From positions 229,213,501-229,277,500 of the forward strand of contig NC_091245.1 of NCBI RefSeq assembly GCF_042477335.2: a stretch of DNA of 64,000 nucleotides, written 5' to 3'. The position numbers and the translations under genes were made by a program. Positions 45,101 through 60,100 of the stretch are shown here, in pieces (position 1 is the first letter of the stretch; each line of letters starts with the position of its first letter). A model generated the notes under the pieces. The model was not told the origin of the DNA, ran no database searches, and saw only the letters and a program-made list of their open reading frames with translations. The stretch is from Ovis canadensis. Taxonomy: Eukaryota; Chordata; Mammalia; Artiodactyla; Bovidae.

Positions 45101-48100
45101 AAACTGAGCCTAAAAGAATGAACAGAATAAAGGTCATCATTTTTAGCTGTAAATTTATTTTTGCTCTATAGATACTATCAAGCAATTTGACAGAACGAAA
45201 ATTTGGTAAGAGAAAACAAAAAACTCAATAAATCTTGGATTTTGAGATTATCAAAGAATAATCTTACATAAAGATTTTGCTATTATAACTGCAATTTTAA
45301 AAGAAATCTCTAAGTTTATTATTTTCAGAAAATGAGAACTCGTGCATCTTCCCCGTAACAGTTACATTAATCCCCATCAACACAAGAAAAAGGGAAAAAT
45401 CTAAAGCCTTACCACATCTGGGACTCTATCTGATTTCATTTTGTTGACATGCTCATCATTTAAGTTACAGTTGACCAAATCAAACCTGAAATGAAAACAA
45501 TGAAACAATGACACACTTACTCTTTCCGTGTTGTTTTATAAATGATCACCTAACAGTTCCTCCTAAGATCAAGCATTTAATATGCTTTCCCACTTCAGAA
45601 GTTGTGCAGTAAATAGGCTTCTACAGATCACAGTAAAGATAATAATGCATTCTATCTCTGAGATTCACAAGTCATCCACTATTGCCCATCTTACCATACT
45701 CAAAGACTCCTTACATATATAGCTGCCATATTTTAACAGTGAAATTTATTTTAACAACAGCATATGCCTAACAAAAAACCACTTGCTCCCCAGAAAACTA
45801 TACAGATAATCTTATCATACAATTTCAGGGATCAATTACTCAAAATCTTGTAACAAATGACTCTAAGATAATGGCCAAAATGGAATAATTATAAGCTTCT
45901 GTCCAATGAGTAATTTATTCATCAATAATAAAGTGAGCTATATAGCTCCTAAGAACTCTTAAGTTCTTTTTAGGATAAACAACTTTATTTTAGATAGCTC
46001 TGCTGGCTCCCAGAGAAAATCTGCAATACTAGTGGGCAGTTTAAAATAATATAAAATAATACAAACCCCAACACCAGGTCTCCAGGATTTAGAAGATGTC
46101 CCAAATGAGTGCGACAAAAATACTGTTTATCTGTATTCATTTCAGATGTTTTCTGTACCCAGACTTCCCCGAGGGTATGCTTAACAGGGAAGAAAATAAA
46201 CTCTTCAATAATCTAGGCATAACTTAAAAAGCATCTCATAGAAAAGTTAAATACAATGTTGATTTTGGTTTCTGATTTTCATTTTAAATTAAAAGTGTCT
46301 GACTTTCCAGATCTCTGAAACACTGTCAAAATTAACCGATTACTGAACTATGAGTAGAGAAAAACTCATAAGTAATTCGTAAAATAAATATTTTTGTTAA
46401 GATTTTATTCAAGGCTTCTAGAAAACATTAACATTGTCACCTAAAAGCAGACACATATATAGAACTTTCAAAAGAAATGTATTCACAGGGAGATCACTCA
46501 ACAAAGACTGAGCAGAAAGAATAAAGTCCGTGCGTCCACACATGTGCTCAGTCATGTACAACTCTTTGCGATCCCAGCGACTGTAGCCTGCCAGGCTCCA
46601 CTGTCCATGGGATGGCCCGGCAAGAATATTGGAGCGGGGTGCCACTTCCTTCTCCAGGAAATTTTCCCAACCCTGCATCTCCTGCATTGGCAGGTAGATT
46701 CTTTACCACTGCACACCTGGGAAGCCACCTACTAAAAATGCAGGGGAATCTTCATTTAAATACAGCAAATATCTTAAGTAACACCTCTGTTTTACACATA
46801 CCGTTAAAAACACCAGAGTTCATAGAAAATAATCTAACAATTCCAGCAGCACCACTGCCACAACAGCACCCAAATCTTCATCAAATTAATTTTTCTGAAT
46901 GTCTACTATTTTGAGGCACAACTTTTTAAAAAAACTATCATGGAAACATCCTCTCAAGTTTGAACTTTTTAAGCAAAAAACCACTAAAGGCCCTTTCCAA
47001 CATGGAATTTTACAAGCAACTGTAAATGACATTTCAAATTTCCTGGCTGAATTAAGTACAGCCATGCCAATACCTTTTACTAACAAAAACAAACCCAAGT
47101 AAAATGGGTCTTAGCAAAACACTAAGAATTATAGGTAGAATTAACGAATCTCAATGTGGCAAAAAGAAGAGGTAAAGATAGAAGAAAAAACTGAAGTTAC
47201 AGACAGGTTCCAGATTTAGGGGAAAACTGGGGGAGGGGAGAGGAAAAAAACAAATTACCAGGGAAAGACTAAATTCTAATAATGTCTGAAAACAAAAAAA
47301 CCCATATATCTAGCTTTATATACACTGGAGAAGAAGTGGTGGTGTTTAAATGATAAGTGTTTTCTCTTAAATACTAACTTTCAAAGTAGAAGAAATAGGA
47401 CTGACATGCTTGAAGAAATATCTGATTTCAGATACTGGGGTAAGAACTACACAATGTGATTTTAGAACACCTAAATGTTGTGGTGTTATCCGAAAATGTA
47501 AGGATGCTTTCAAAGACTAGTAAAGAAAGTCATGTCAAAGGATATAAGAATACGCCTACAGCTATTAAGAAACTGAGTCAATAATTAATAATCTTTCAAA
47601 ACAGAAAGCATCAGGCCCTGATGGATTCACTGGTGAATTCTAGCAAATATTTACGGGAGATATACCATTCCTCTAGAATCTTCTCCAGAAGGCAGAAGCA
47701 AAGGGAACACTTCCTAACTCATTGACAAGCCCAACATTACCATAAAATCAATACCAGACAAAGACATTACAAGGAAAGTAAACTAGATTTAAGTAACACG
47801 GATTTAAAACTCCTCAACAAAATATAAAAGAACTGTATGTACACCATTATCAAGTGGAATTTAACATATGTATGCAAGGCTAGTTCAATATTTGAAAATC
47901 AAGTTAATGGAGCTCATCAGTCATTAACAACAGGCTAAAAATAAAACAAAACAAAAATCACACAATGATATCAATAGATAAAAAGCATTTGACAAAATCC
48001 AACACTTATTCATGATAAAAACTCTCAGTAAACTAGAAATAGAGGGGAAACTTCCTTCACTTGATAAGGAGTATCTATTTAAAAATTACAACTAACATTA

Positions 48101-51100
48101 TACTTAATGGTCAGAAACTGGGAGCTTTCCCTCTAAGTCCCCTCTCACTACTCATCTGCAATATCCTACTGGAAACCCACAAAAGATAAGGAGATGAAAG
48201 GTATATAGACCAGGAAGATGAAAATAAAATGATCTTTGCAGATGACACAGTCATCTACACAGAAAACTTAAATGGACCAAAAAGCTCCTGAATATATACA
48301 GCAAGGTTATAGGATACAAGGTTATAAACGAAAGTCATTTTCCTGTTTACCAATACAAAAAATGATACTTGAAATGTTAAAACACCATTTACATTAGCAC
48401 CCAAAAATGAGATACTTAAGTCTAACAAACTATGTATAAGATCTGTATGCAGAAAACTACAAAACTCTCATAAAATCAAAGAACTAAAACACAAAGATGT
48501 TACATGTTCACAGACAGGAAAACTCAATTTTGTCAAGATTTAAGTTCTGCCCAATCTGACCTACAGATTTATGCAATTCTGATCAAAATCCCATGTTAAG
48601 CCACACAGGTATAATACACAACATAAAGAAAACAGTCAGTCATACTGTAATACCTTCGTATGGTGACAGATGGTAACTAGACTTACCATGGTGATCATTT
48701 CACAACATTATGCAAATATCAAATCACTTGTACACAGAAAATAAACTACTGTACATCAACTACGTTTCAATTTTTTAAAGATCCCAATAGGATTTTTTTG
48801 TGGGTATCAACAACTGATTTTAAAGTTTAAATAGATAAGCAAAAGATCCTGAATAGTCAACAAGATTTTGAAGGAGAAGAATAAAGTTGTAGGAATGATA
48901 CTACCTAACTTTAAGACTTATACTGCTACAGTAATCAAGGCAGTGTGGTACTGACAAAAGAATAAACAAATAGATCAGTGGAACAAAATAGAGTCCAGAA
49001 GTGTACCCACATAAACAGTCAACTGATCTTTGACAAGGGAGCAAAGGCAATACAATGGAGCAAAGACAGTCTTTTCAACAAATGGTGCTTGATCAAGTGG
49101 ATGCGTGCATGCAAGATGCTTTAGTCATATCCGACTCTTCGCAACCCTATGGACCATAGCCCGCCAGGCTCCTCTCTCCACAGGATTCTCCAGGCAAGAA
49201 TGCTGGAGTGGGGTGCCATGCCCTCCTCCAGGGGATCTTCCCAACCCAGGGATCAAACTCATGTCTCCTGCAACTCTCGCTCTGCAGGGAGATTCTTTAC
49301 TGCTGAGTCACCAGGAAAGCCCAATCAACTGAATATTGGCATGCAAAACAAAAAGTCAATCTAGACACAAACCTTACACCTTCCACAAAAACTAACTCAA
49401 AATGGATCATAGACCTAAGTGGAAAACACACAACTATAAAACTCCTAGAAGACAACGAAAGAAAAAAATCTAGCTGACCTTGGGTTTGGCAATGACTTTG
49501 TAAGTAAAACAAAGGCAGGATCCATGAAAGAACAGTTGATAAACTGAACTTCATTAAATTAGAAACTTCTGCTCTATGAAAGACAATGTCAAGAGAATAA
49601 GAAGATAAATTGTACTGGGAGAAAATATTTCCAGAAAACACATCTAACAAAGGACATCATCCAAAATACATAAATAACTCTTAAAACTCAAAAATAAGAA
49701 AAAAACAATCTGATTTTAAAAAATGGGCCAAAGACATTAACAGACAACTCACAAAAGAAGACATACAGAGAGCAGATAAGCATGAGCAAATACTCCTCAT
49801 CATGCATTATCAGGGAAATATAAATTGACAATGAGATACTATCACATACCTATTAGGATGGCCCAAATCCTAAACACGGATAAATCCAAAATCCTGACAC
49901 CACCAAATGTTGGTGAAGATGTGGAGTAACAGGAACTCTCATACACTGCTAGTGGGAGTACAAAATGATACCATCACTCTGGAAGGCACTTCAGTGGTTT
50001 CTTACAGAATTAAACATGTTCCTTGGTATTTACCCAAAGAAGCTGAAAACCCACGTCCACACAAAAACATGCCAAGGAATGTTTACAGTAACTTACTCAT
50101 AACTGCCAAAACTTGGAAGCAACCAATATGTCCTTCAGTAGGTGAATGAGTAAACTGTGGGATATCAAGATAATACTTTGCGCTTAAGAAAAAAAGCTAT
50201 TAAGCCAAGACATGGAGGAACCTTAAACACACATTACTAAGTGAAAATCCAATATAAAAAGACTATACAAGTCCAATAGGAGAAGACTATATGACATTCT
50301 GGAAAAGGCAAAACTATAGAGACAGTATTAAAAAAAAAAAAAACACAACAGTGATTGCCAGGGGTTAGGACGGAGTAGAAAATGCATAGTCAGAGCACAG
50401 CACGTTCTAAGGGGAATGAAAATATCCTGCGTGATACTATAATGATGGATACACATTTGTCCAAACTCATAGACAGTACAATACTAAGAGTGAATTGCAG
50501 TGTCAAATATGTAATCATTTTGTGTGATTATAACATGTCAATGTGGACATAAATTGTATGTCCATAAATCTATTCATAAATTGTAACAAATGTACCACTC
50601 TTTTGGTGGGAGAAAGGCAATGACAATGGAGGAGGCTACCAATGTGTGGAGGAAAGGGGTATACAGGAAATCTTTTATCTCCTCTTAATTTTGATATGAA
50701 CCTAAAACTGCTCTAAATAAAATCTTTCCCCAGGCTATCTCGACCAAGGGATTGAACCCCGGTCTCCTGCATTGCAGGTGGATCCTTTATCATCTGAGGT
50801 ACCTGGAAAGTCCCCCCAACCCCCCAAAAAAGTAAAAGTTATTTAAAAAAAAACTTTAAAGGACAGAAACCATTCTGAAGAGGCTCCTACTGGCTACATT
50901 TGAAGCAATCTGAGTAGAAGGGAGGGAGGCAGTGCGGGAAGGAAGGAGGGAGAAGGCAGGAACAAAGGGAAAAAATTTAAAAATTTCAACAGAGATACCT
51001 GGCTATCAAACAATCAAACATTACTTGCCTCTTGATATATCACAAAAGGTACATATCATCACCTCTGAAATGTTGTGACAAAATAAAAAAATTAACCTAA

Positions 51101-54100
51101 ATTTAAATGAGACTTCAGATCCACTTTTAAAGGAAATATAAGAGATTACGAAGCAAGTTAAATAACATCATGAAGAAATGAGAATATAAATCCACCAAAA
51201 TAAATGGCCTAGTTGCCTTAGAAAGTTGGTATCATTAAAAAAAAAAAATTAGAAAAAGAGAGCGGGTACTACTATTAATATTTAAGAGGTATAATATTCA
51301 AATTTAATGTACAGTCAGTCCCCAGATGGGTACTGGTTTGAACAAACCATAAAAGACACTTTGGGACAAATGAAGAAATTTGGCAAGCTATATAGCTGAT
51401 ATGTATAATACTTTGATTATGTAGCAAATGTTTCTAGGTTTTACAGATGCATATTGAAGCATTCAGTAGTGATAATATATATACATTTAATTCAAAATGT
51501 TTGAAATTTTTTAAAAAGTGAAAGAGGGTTAAGCTTCTCATTTGCTCCTTCTATACAAAAAGTAAAATAAATACTTTTTCATAATAACATTTTAATATTA
51601 AAGAGAAAGAATTAACTTACCAGACAGTGTAAATCTGATAGTTTTCACCACAATCGCCACATGTTAAAAGCAAATAGCATACAAACACAAAACACAGTTT
51701 TAACTGAATGTGGTGTTAGCTTATTTGGAACCACATTTTGGAATTACTATCAAATTTAAAAAAAAAAGTGAGAGAGGGAAACTAAAACAGTAAGTTAGGG
51801 TTAGGGCAAGGTGAACAGGATGGAACTTACCTTTTTTGATATCATTCCAGCACCTGCACTGCGTTTTATATCTCGGACTATGCTGCATTCCATAACAATA
51901 AACTCCTCCAGTTGTTTGGGATGGCATAAACTATTGAAAGGGTGACTCCAGAAAGTGTTCCCATCAATATCTGCAACTAAGAGGAAACACAGAACATTAA
52001 AGAATGAAAGAACTGAAGTATTTCAAAAGCCATCAAATGTGTTAACTAGGAAGAAGTTGATACACTGAAATGGGAATCATCAGGTCAACAGAAACCAGAA
52101 TGGTAACTCACAGTGCAGGGGACATCAACCCCAAATTTCCCAGAGAGTAAGAGAAATACCAGGTGTCAAAAATATCTTACGTAGCTACTAACAAGTACCT
52201 TTCAAATAAGATCAGATCCAATCAGCTGTATAGCTGTTTCATGCGCTGGCACTTTATTTGACACAGTATCAGCCATCTTAGGTGTTTAGTTTATGGGAAA
52301 TAAATTTCTACCTGACAGATGTTCATCCCAATACTGCAAACAGAATTTTGACTGAGAATTCTAATTGATAAGGATAATAAATGACTTTCTAGAAAATATC
52401 AAAATAAATTCAATGTTTTATAAAAGAAAACTTGTATTACAGTAAACATATGAAAAAGCTCAAGTAGGTGATGCAACCAAGTACTGAGAGACACCTATCC
52501 ATATAGGGTCTTCTTTTAAGTCAAATGTTCCAAACTTTAAAACGTACGCTCTACACTAAAATTCGATAATGAACTTAAATAATTAGTCATAAAAAATAAA
52601 AGAGGTAAATAAGTCCAGTTCAGTAAAAATAATGGGATAAGACTAATAAAAACTTAAAAATTTAAAGAAATTTTTCTTCAGAAAAAAAAAAAATACAAGG
52701 GCAATTTACCAAAAGTGTTAAAAAATTCCAGTGTTTTAAACACCATACAGTATTAATTTTAACTAATTTTTTAAAACAATATTACTGAGAATACTTAATA
52801 TTACTGAGAATACTTGATAAAATTAACATTAACAAATTATTACTGCTTTTTAAATACAAGTGTCAAGGCAGTTTCTAAAGCTTACCTTGTAGGGTATTTG
52901 GATCTATGAGGTGGATGACACTCGTTACTCGAATACACACACAAATCTGGTTCATGTTTCCCAGACTTTGTGCCAGTTTTGGAGACAGACAAACAACATT
53001 ATCCTAGGAATAAGAACTAACATTTAGTGTGAAGCAAATTTTAAGTAGGAGTCTTTGATAAACACCATCAATGTAAACCTGATCAAAGTGAATTTGATCA
53101 AACCAAAATGTCATTTTTAATTCTATGCATCAACAAATGGCTTAAGAGAATCAGACCTTTCAGAAACAGAAAATAAGCTATACCTTCTTAAGATGGAGAT
53201 AACTGTCTTAAAAAAATGGCTTTTAAAAGTATTTTAAAGATTCTAGTCACCAAGCTGTTTAGTTCATTTCAATTTTACTGAAGTGTGAATGCTTGCTTAT
53301 TATTCTGTGTTAATATAGTGTGACTTCATTTACTCTCCATAAAAATTTCAGAGGAGCCGTATGTTCCTCCTTCTCGTCTACATGTACCAATGTGTAATCA
53401 AAGATCTAATGTCCCCTCAAGAGCACATATGCCTATGTGTGCACCAGGACATACTAACACCAATGTGGCTATCTGTTTTTAAGCTGTTACTGAAATATGA
53501 AAGGGATCTAGATTATATTTTAAGCTGTATCTATTCACAATCATAGGCTCCCTCACTGAAAGGACATTATGTACATCCTTACTGGCACCTAGCTCAGTCC
53601 TTTTTTCTTCCCTGAAACTTACTAAGATTCTCTAAAGATTAATGGAAAAACTTCTTTACACTCTGTATTCATTCAGATACCTATATGAATCACTGAAAGC
53701 ACTTAATACACAAGGCCTAATATGTCCTCTCACCTAGATTCACTGTTTTATTTAAACTGGGGGTCTGCAAAATAAGACCCTGAGGCAAATATTTGTAAAT
53801 AAAGTTTTGCTGGAACACAGCCTTAGCCCTTCATTTACCTATTATCTATGGCCAATTTTGTGCAACAACAGCACGGCTGAGTAGTTGCAAAACAGACTAT
53901 ATAACCTAAAAGCTGCAACTATTTACTATCTGGCTGTTTACAAAAAAAATTTGCTGACTCTGTTTAAGCCATCATTTCATGGTACTGTACTAAATCATAA
54001 TTAGTGATTACAGATTTAAAGCCTCAGAGTCACAGACCTAGGTACAAATCCCGGCTTCCTTTTGTTGTTAACTTTGGGCAAATCATCAAGCATCAGTTTA

Positions 54101-57100
54101 CTCATCTTCAGAATGATGGTATGATTTACTCCAGTTGTAATGAGACTAAACAGGTGAAATATACTTAAGTACTCAGAAAGTACCTTTATGTAGAATGCTC
54201 ACAATAAATTATAGCACTTATCATTATTAGTGATTTAAACATGGACATGTAAGTTCCTATGGAGCAGAGACATCTAGGACACAGTCCTTAATAACAGTCT
54301 TCTATACAACAGATCCCCAATAACTTTTTGTTGAATTTTAATTCATTTATATTTTTTGAAGCAAAGTTTTACCTTAGTACAGCTAATGAAATGACAATTT
54401 TTGTCTTTAGAAGAAGAGATCAGATTTGCAACTACCAGAAGTGGTAGGGGTGTGGGTAAGGGGAAAGAGGAATTGGATGACCGTAGTCAAAAGGCACAAA
54501 CTTCCAGTTACAAGATCAATGACGATGAAGGATATAATGTACAACATGATAAATATAATTAACACATCTTTATGTTATATATGAAAGTTGTGAAGAGAGT
54601 AAATCCTAAGTTCTTATGAGGAGAAAAATATTTCCTTTCTAATTTAATTTTATATCTATATAAAATAATGGATGGTCATTAAAAAAATGATAATCTATAT
54701 CTTAAGTATTATTCAGATATTTTTAAAATCACAAAAATAACTCAATGCTCTCCTTCCATAATATTCTTTAATTTTATCATGCCAAAATCCAGTTTGCACA
54801 CATTCCACAAAGTTGCTCACTGATAAGTAATTTCCTAAATTCAAAGTTTCATAGAAACTTGTCCACTAGGACTGCAAAGTTTAAGGAATATATGCCTTAA
54901 AAACTGCAATGAGGCCTTTTAATTAGTACACCAAAAATTTATAATTTTAAGCATGATTACTCTTAAATCTTTTTAACCTGACTAAAATGTGTCAGAAATC
55001 ATTAAGAAGTTATTTCTAAATGTTTAACCAATCCCAGAAGGAAATCAGGAGCTAATAATTACATATAAACCAATTAAGGACATGGATTAATTAAATGAGA
55101 AAAAGTACCTTGCATATTGGAACAATTTCCACAGAAAAAGTGCTTTTGTAATTGTATGTATTACTATGGATATCCTGAGAGATCAGTCTCTGTGAGGCTT
55201 TGTATCTGTTAAGAGAAAAAGTTAACCATTATAAAAAGGCAAAGGTCTTTATTTGTCTAATCTTAGGAATATAAATTTTCATTAAATCATCACTGTCCAA
55301 GGTCTGAAACAGCTTCCTGATGCCTGTTAGGGTGAAGTCTCAATTCATCCACTTTATTTATAAACCTTCACCACTCTGACTGTACTGTTTTCCAGTTTAT
55401 CTTCAAAACATGCCCATGGTTTAGACCAAGCAAGTCTACATCTATCATCCATTAAAAGCCACACTAATGTCCACTCCCAGTCACTGTTCACACTAATCTC
55501 ACCCTTCAGCACAAACTTTACTTTCGAAAACTCCCCATTTTAGGAGCTTAAGTTCTTCCAACTCCATAAGGTTTCTCCCCAAAGTCCTTTAACCCTGTTC
55601 TTTTTTCTTATTTAAATACATTGAATCAATGGTTCAGGACTACAGTGCTTACTATCACAGACTGAGTCCAGCTCCCCAGAGATTCTTAATGCTCTTTGGC
55701 TAACACTTCTGTTAAAAGTAGTTTATCCAACAAATGCTTACTAATTGTGTAAGTAATCCTACTATAGTTTTACATATTTTAAGGTAAGTTGCCTAAGCCT
55801 GAAGAATGGATGTCATCTACGTTCATTCCCTGTTGCCTGGATTTAATCACATGTAGGTTTCAGAACATACCTAGTGGGGACGGTACACTGAAGAAATTCT
55901 ACCATCTTCTGAGCATGTTGTTTTGAGGAATAATAGAAATCCAGACCATCTTTTAAAGAAAAAAGCCATATTAAAGTAATACTGCAAAATTTTCTTCTAC
56001 TAATATGACTATATCACAAATTAAATGCATGTTAAATAATTAAATTATAATTTTCTTGCCATAGCACACTAGGAATGCCATATCACTTGACTTGTCTGAC
56101 AAAAGGTCAGATAAATCAGACAAATGCAAACAAAACAAAACAAGATTCATAACTTAAACTTCAGACAAAATTCAAGGTCAAAGGGAAAAGAAAAATATTA
56201 AACAGAACAAAAAAGGGTATTTTATGTAATAAATGGACAATCCGCCACGAAAACAACAGAAATGCATCTAATAGCATAGTGTTGAGATACGGAAATCATA
56301 AACTACTAAAAAGAAAAAACTGACAAATGTTAACACATGCAATCACTGAGAGAGACTAGTATAAGACTAACAAAACCAAAATGATCAAAAAATGAAATGT
56401 GCTGTGCTGAATCGCTCAGTCATGTCCAACTCTTTGCAACCCCATGGTCTTGTGGCCCACCAGACTCCTCTGTCCATGGAGACTCCCCAGGCAAGAATAC
56501 TGGAGTGGGTTGCCATGCCCTCCTCCAAGGGATCATCCCAACCCAGAGATCAAACTCAGGTCTCCCACACTGCAGGCAGAATCTCTGCCACCTGAGCCAC
56601 CACAGAAGCCCAAACTGACCCAAAATAGGAAGGGTACACAGAACTTGAAGAAACAACTATCAAGGTTGATTTAACTGAGATTACAGAATGTGGTCCAAGA
56701 AAGAATACCTATTATTTTCAAAAAATTGATAGAATATTCATAAAATATACACATATGAAGATTAAATTTTAAAACTTTCATGATTCAGAAGACATTATTA
56801 TAAGTAGGCACCACATATCCTAACTTCAAAACATATTACAAAGTTACAGTCATCAAAACAGTGTGGTATAGACAAAAAGGCAAGTCTACAGAATCAATCC
56901 ACGCACACATAGTCAATTGATCATGAACAAGTGTGCCAAGAATACACAGTGGGAAAATGATAATATCTTCAACAAATGACATTGGGAAAACTGGATATCC
57001 ACATGCAAAGGAATGAACTGAACTCTTATATCATTAACAAAAATCAACTCAAAACAGATTAAAAAGACTCAAACTAGAACCTGAAACTGTAGAACTTCTA

Positions 57101-60100
57101 GAAGAAAATATGGAAAAAGCTTCATGACATCAGTCTTAGAAATGATTTCATGGATGACATGAAAAGAAAAATAAACAAGTGAGGCTACATCACACTAAAA
57201 AAGCTCACACACAGCAAAAGAAACAATCACCACATTAAAAGGGCAACCTGCTGCTGCTGCTAAGTCACTTCAGTCGTGTCCGACTGTGTGTGACCCGAGA
57301 GACGGCAGCCCTCCAGGATCCTCCATCCCTGGGATTGATTCTCCAAGAAAGAACACTGGAGCGGGCTACCATTTCCTTCTCCAATGCATAAAAGTGAAAA
57401 GTGAAAGTGAAAGTCGCTCAGTCATGTCCGACTCTTAGTGACCCCATGGACTGCAGCCTACCAGGCTCCTCCACCCATGGGATTTTCCAGGCAAGAGTAC
57501 TGAAGTGGGTCACCAGTGCCTACAGAATGGGAAAAAATATTTGCAAACCATGTATTTGAAAAGTGGTTAATCTCCAGAATCTATCAGGAATTCATATGAC
57601 TCATCAACAACAACAACAAAAAACCTGATAAGCCAGTAAGAAATGGGAATGGAATAAAACATTTCTCAAAAAAAGATGTACAAATGGCACAGATCTATGA
57701 AAAAAGCTCAACGTTGCTAATCATCAAGGAAATGCAAATCAAAACCACAATGAGTTTACATTTCACTGCTTTCAGGATGGCTATTATCAAGGAGAAAAAA
57801 GACACATACTAGTGAGAATATGGAGATACTGGAACCCTTGTACACTACTACCAAGGCAAATATACAACAGTACAGTCACTATGGAAGACAGTGCAGACAT
57901 TCTTCATAAACTTAAAATCAGAACTATCAAATGATACAGTAATCCTTCTTCTAGGTATTTATCCACAAGACATGAAATCAAGATCTCCTGTGTCTATTGA
58001 GGTATTATTCACTATAGCTAAGAAGATGGACATTTAGGTTGTTTCCACAACGGATGAATGGATAAACTGTGATATATACCTCCAATGGAATATTATTCAG
58101 CCTTAAAAAGGAAGGAAATTCTACAACGTGCAACAATATGGATGAACGTTGAGAACACTGTGCTAAGTGAAATAAGCCAGTCACAGAAAAACAAATACTG
58201 CATGATTCTATTTATATGAGGTACCTAAAACAGTCAAAAGCAGAGAGTAAGAGTGGAACTATGGTTGCCAGAGAGAAAGGAGAAATGAGGAGTGACTAGT
58301 TAATGGGCATAAAATTTCAAACAAGATGATTCAGCTAGAGATCTGCTATATAACACTATACTTACCCAACTATAAGGTATTATACAGTATCATACACTTA
58401 AAATTTTAAGAGGGTAGTTTTCATGTTGTGTTCTTATCATAATTTTTTAAAAAAAGAGAAAGAACCCATTAAGAAAATGAAAATACAGCCCAGGAGAAAA
58501 TATTAACAAATCTTATGTGAAAAGGGGCTTATATCTACTGTGTATTTTAATAAATCTTACAACTTAAGACAAACAACACAATCAAAACTGGCAAAAATTT
58601 AAACTGCTATTTTACCAAACAAGATACAGAAATGATAATAAGGTCATGAAAAGACAATTAAGATTAAGTTATTAGCGAAAAGCAAATTAAAACCACAATG
58701 AGATACCACTTCATCCCCTAGAATAGCTATTTATACAAAGAAACAATAGCAAGTGATGTCAAGATGTAGAAACTGGAACTCTCAAAGACTGTTGTCAGGA
58801 ATATAAAATGGTATCGCCACTTTGAAAATGGCAGCTCCTTAAAAAGATAAATACAAATTTACCATATGACTCAGCAATTCTACACCTAGGTAGGCACTCA
58901 AGAAAATAAAATAGCTTAATGTTTGCTGAGAAAAAAATGGGAAAATATAGCTTTAAGTACCAGCTACAGAGCCAATATGATACTCAGAAGAAAATTTATT
59001 AACTTTAAATCTATATATTAGAAACTTAAAATAAGCTAAGCTTTCAATTAATTTAAATAAAAAATACTAAAGAATGTACAAGGGAAAAAAATTGTATAGC
59101 TATGTATGGTAACACATAAATATGCAATCAGTATGTTGTATACCTGAAATTAATATAATGTTTTATGCGAATTTTACAATTCTATTTCAATAAAAAACTT
59201 TAAGTAGGAGTTAGTAATAAAAACAAAAATTAAGTAGAAAGTAATTTTTGATAAAACTAAAGCTACCTCTAGAAAAAACTACTATAATAGACAAAAGTCT
59301 GGCAAATCTGATCTGAGTGGGGAGAGAGAGGAAGTGAAAGAAGATGAGAAAAGACAAACATTAGCAAAAATGAAGAAGATATAACGATGAGTTATGGATG
59401 AGATTTAAGACCACAATACACAAACACACACACCATGTTGAATTCTATACACACACACAGACACACACACACACACACATCCCACACATACACACCACCC
59501 CCCCATGTTGAATTCTATGCCAAGTATGTGAAAAGCCAAATGACATGTGTTTCCTTGGAAAATGCTATTAAAATTGATTCAAGAAGCAGTATAATACCTG
59601 AAAAAAATTAACATCCTAACTAAAGGATTTGAAAAGGTTCTCCTTCCTCCCTCTCCTCATACCAAACTGAATGGCTTAATGGGCTGGTACTTATTAAACT
59701 TAAAGATGTTGATTAACACCATGCAGAAAGATAAAAAACTCTGATTGCTTCTATATCACTAACATAACGACTAGCAAGATTAGAGAGAAAATTATGTATG
59801 CAAATGAACCGAATACAAATCTCAACAAATATTCTATTTAGGGGTGAAACACAAACAGACAATAACCGCTGTTACATTACCACTCAACGCTATTCTCCAC
59901 TCCTAGACACAGGGGAAAAAAGAGAGGGGAGAAAAAGAGGGAATAATACCGTAAAGGAAGAAATAAAACTATCACTGTATACAAATAATAATTTACCTAG
60001 TAAACCAAGAGTATTACGTAAATGACACAAGAATATAAACCATTAGTGATATTAAGAAATTTCAGAACGATCAACCTATAAAATCAAGAGCTTCCCGAAA

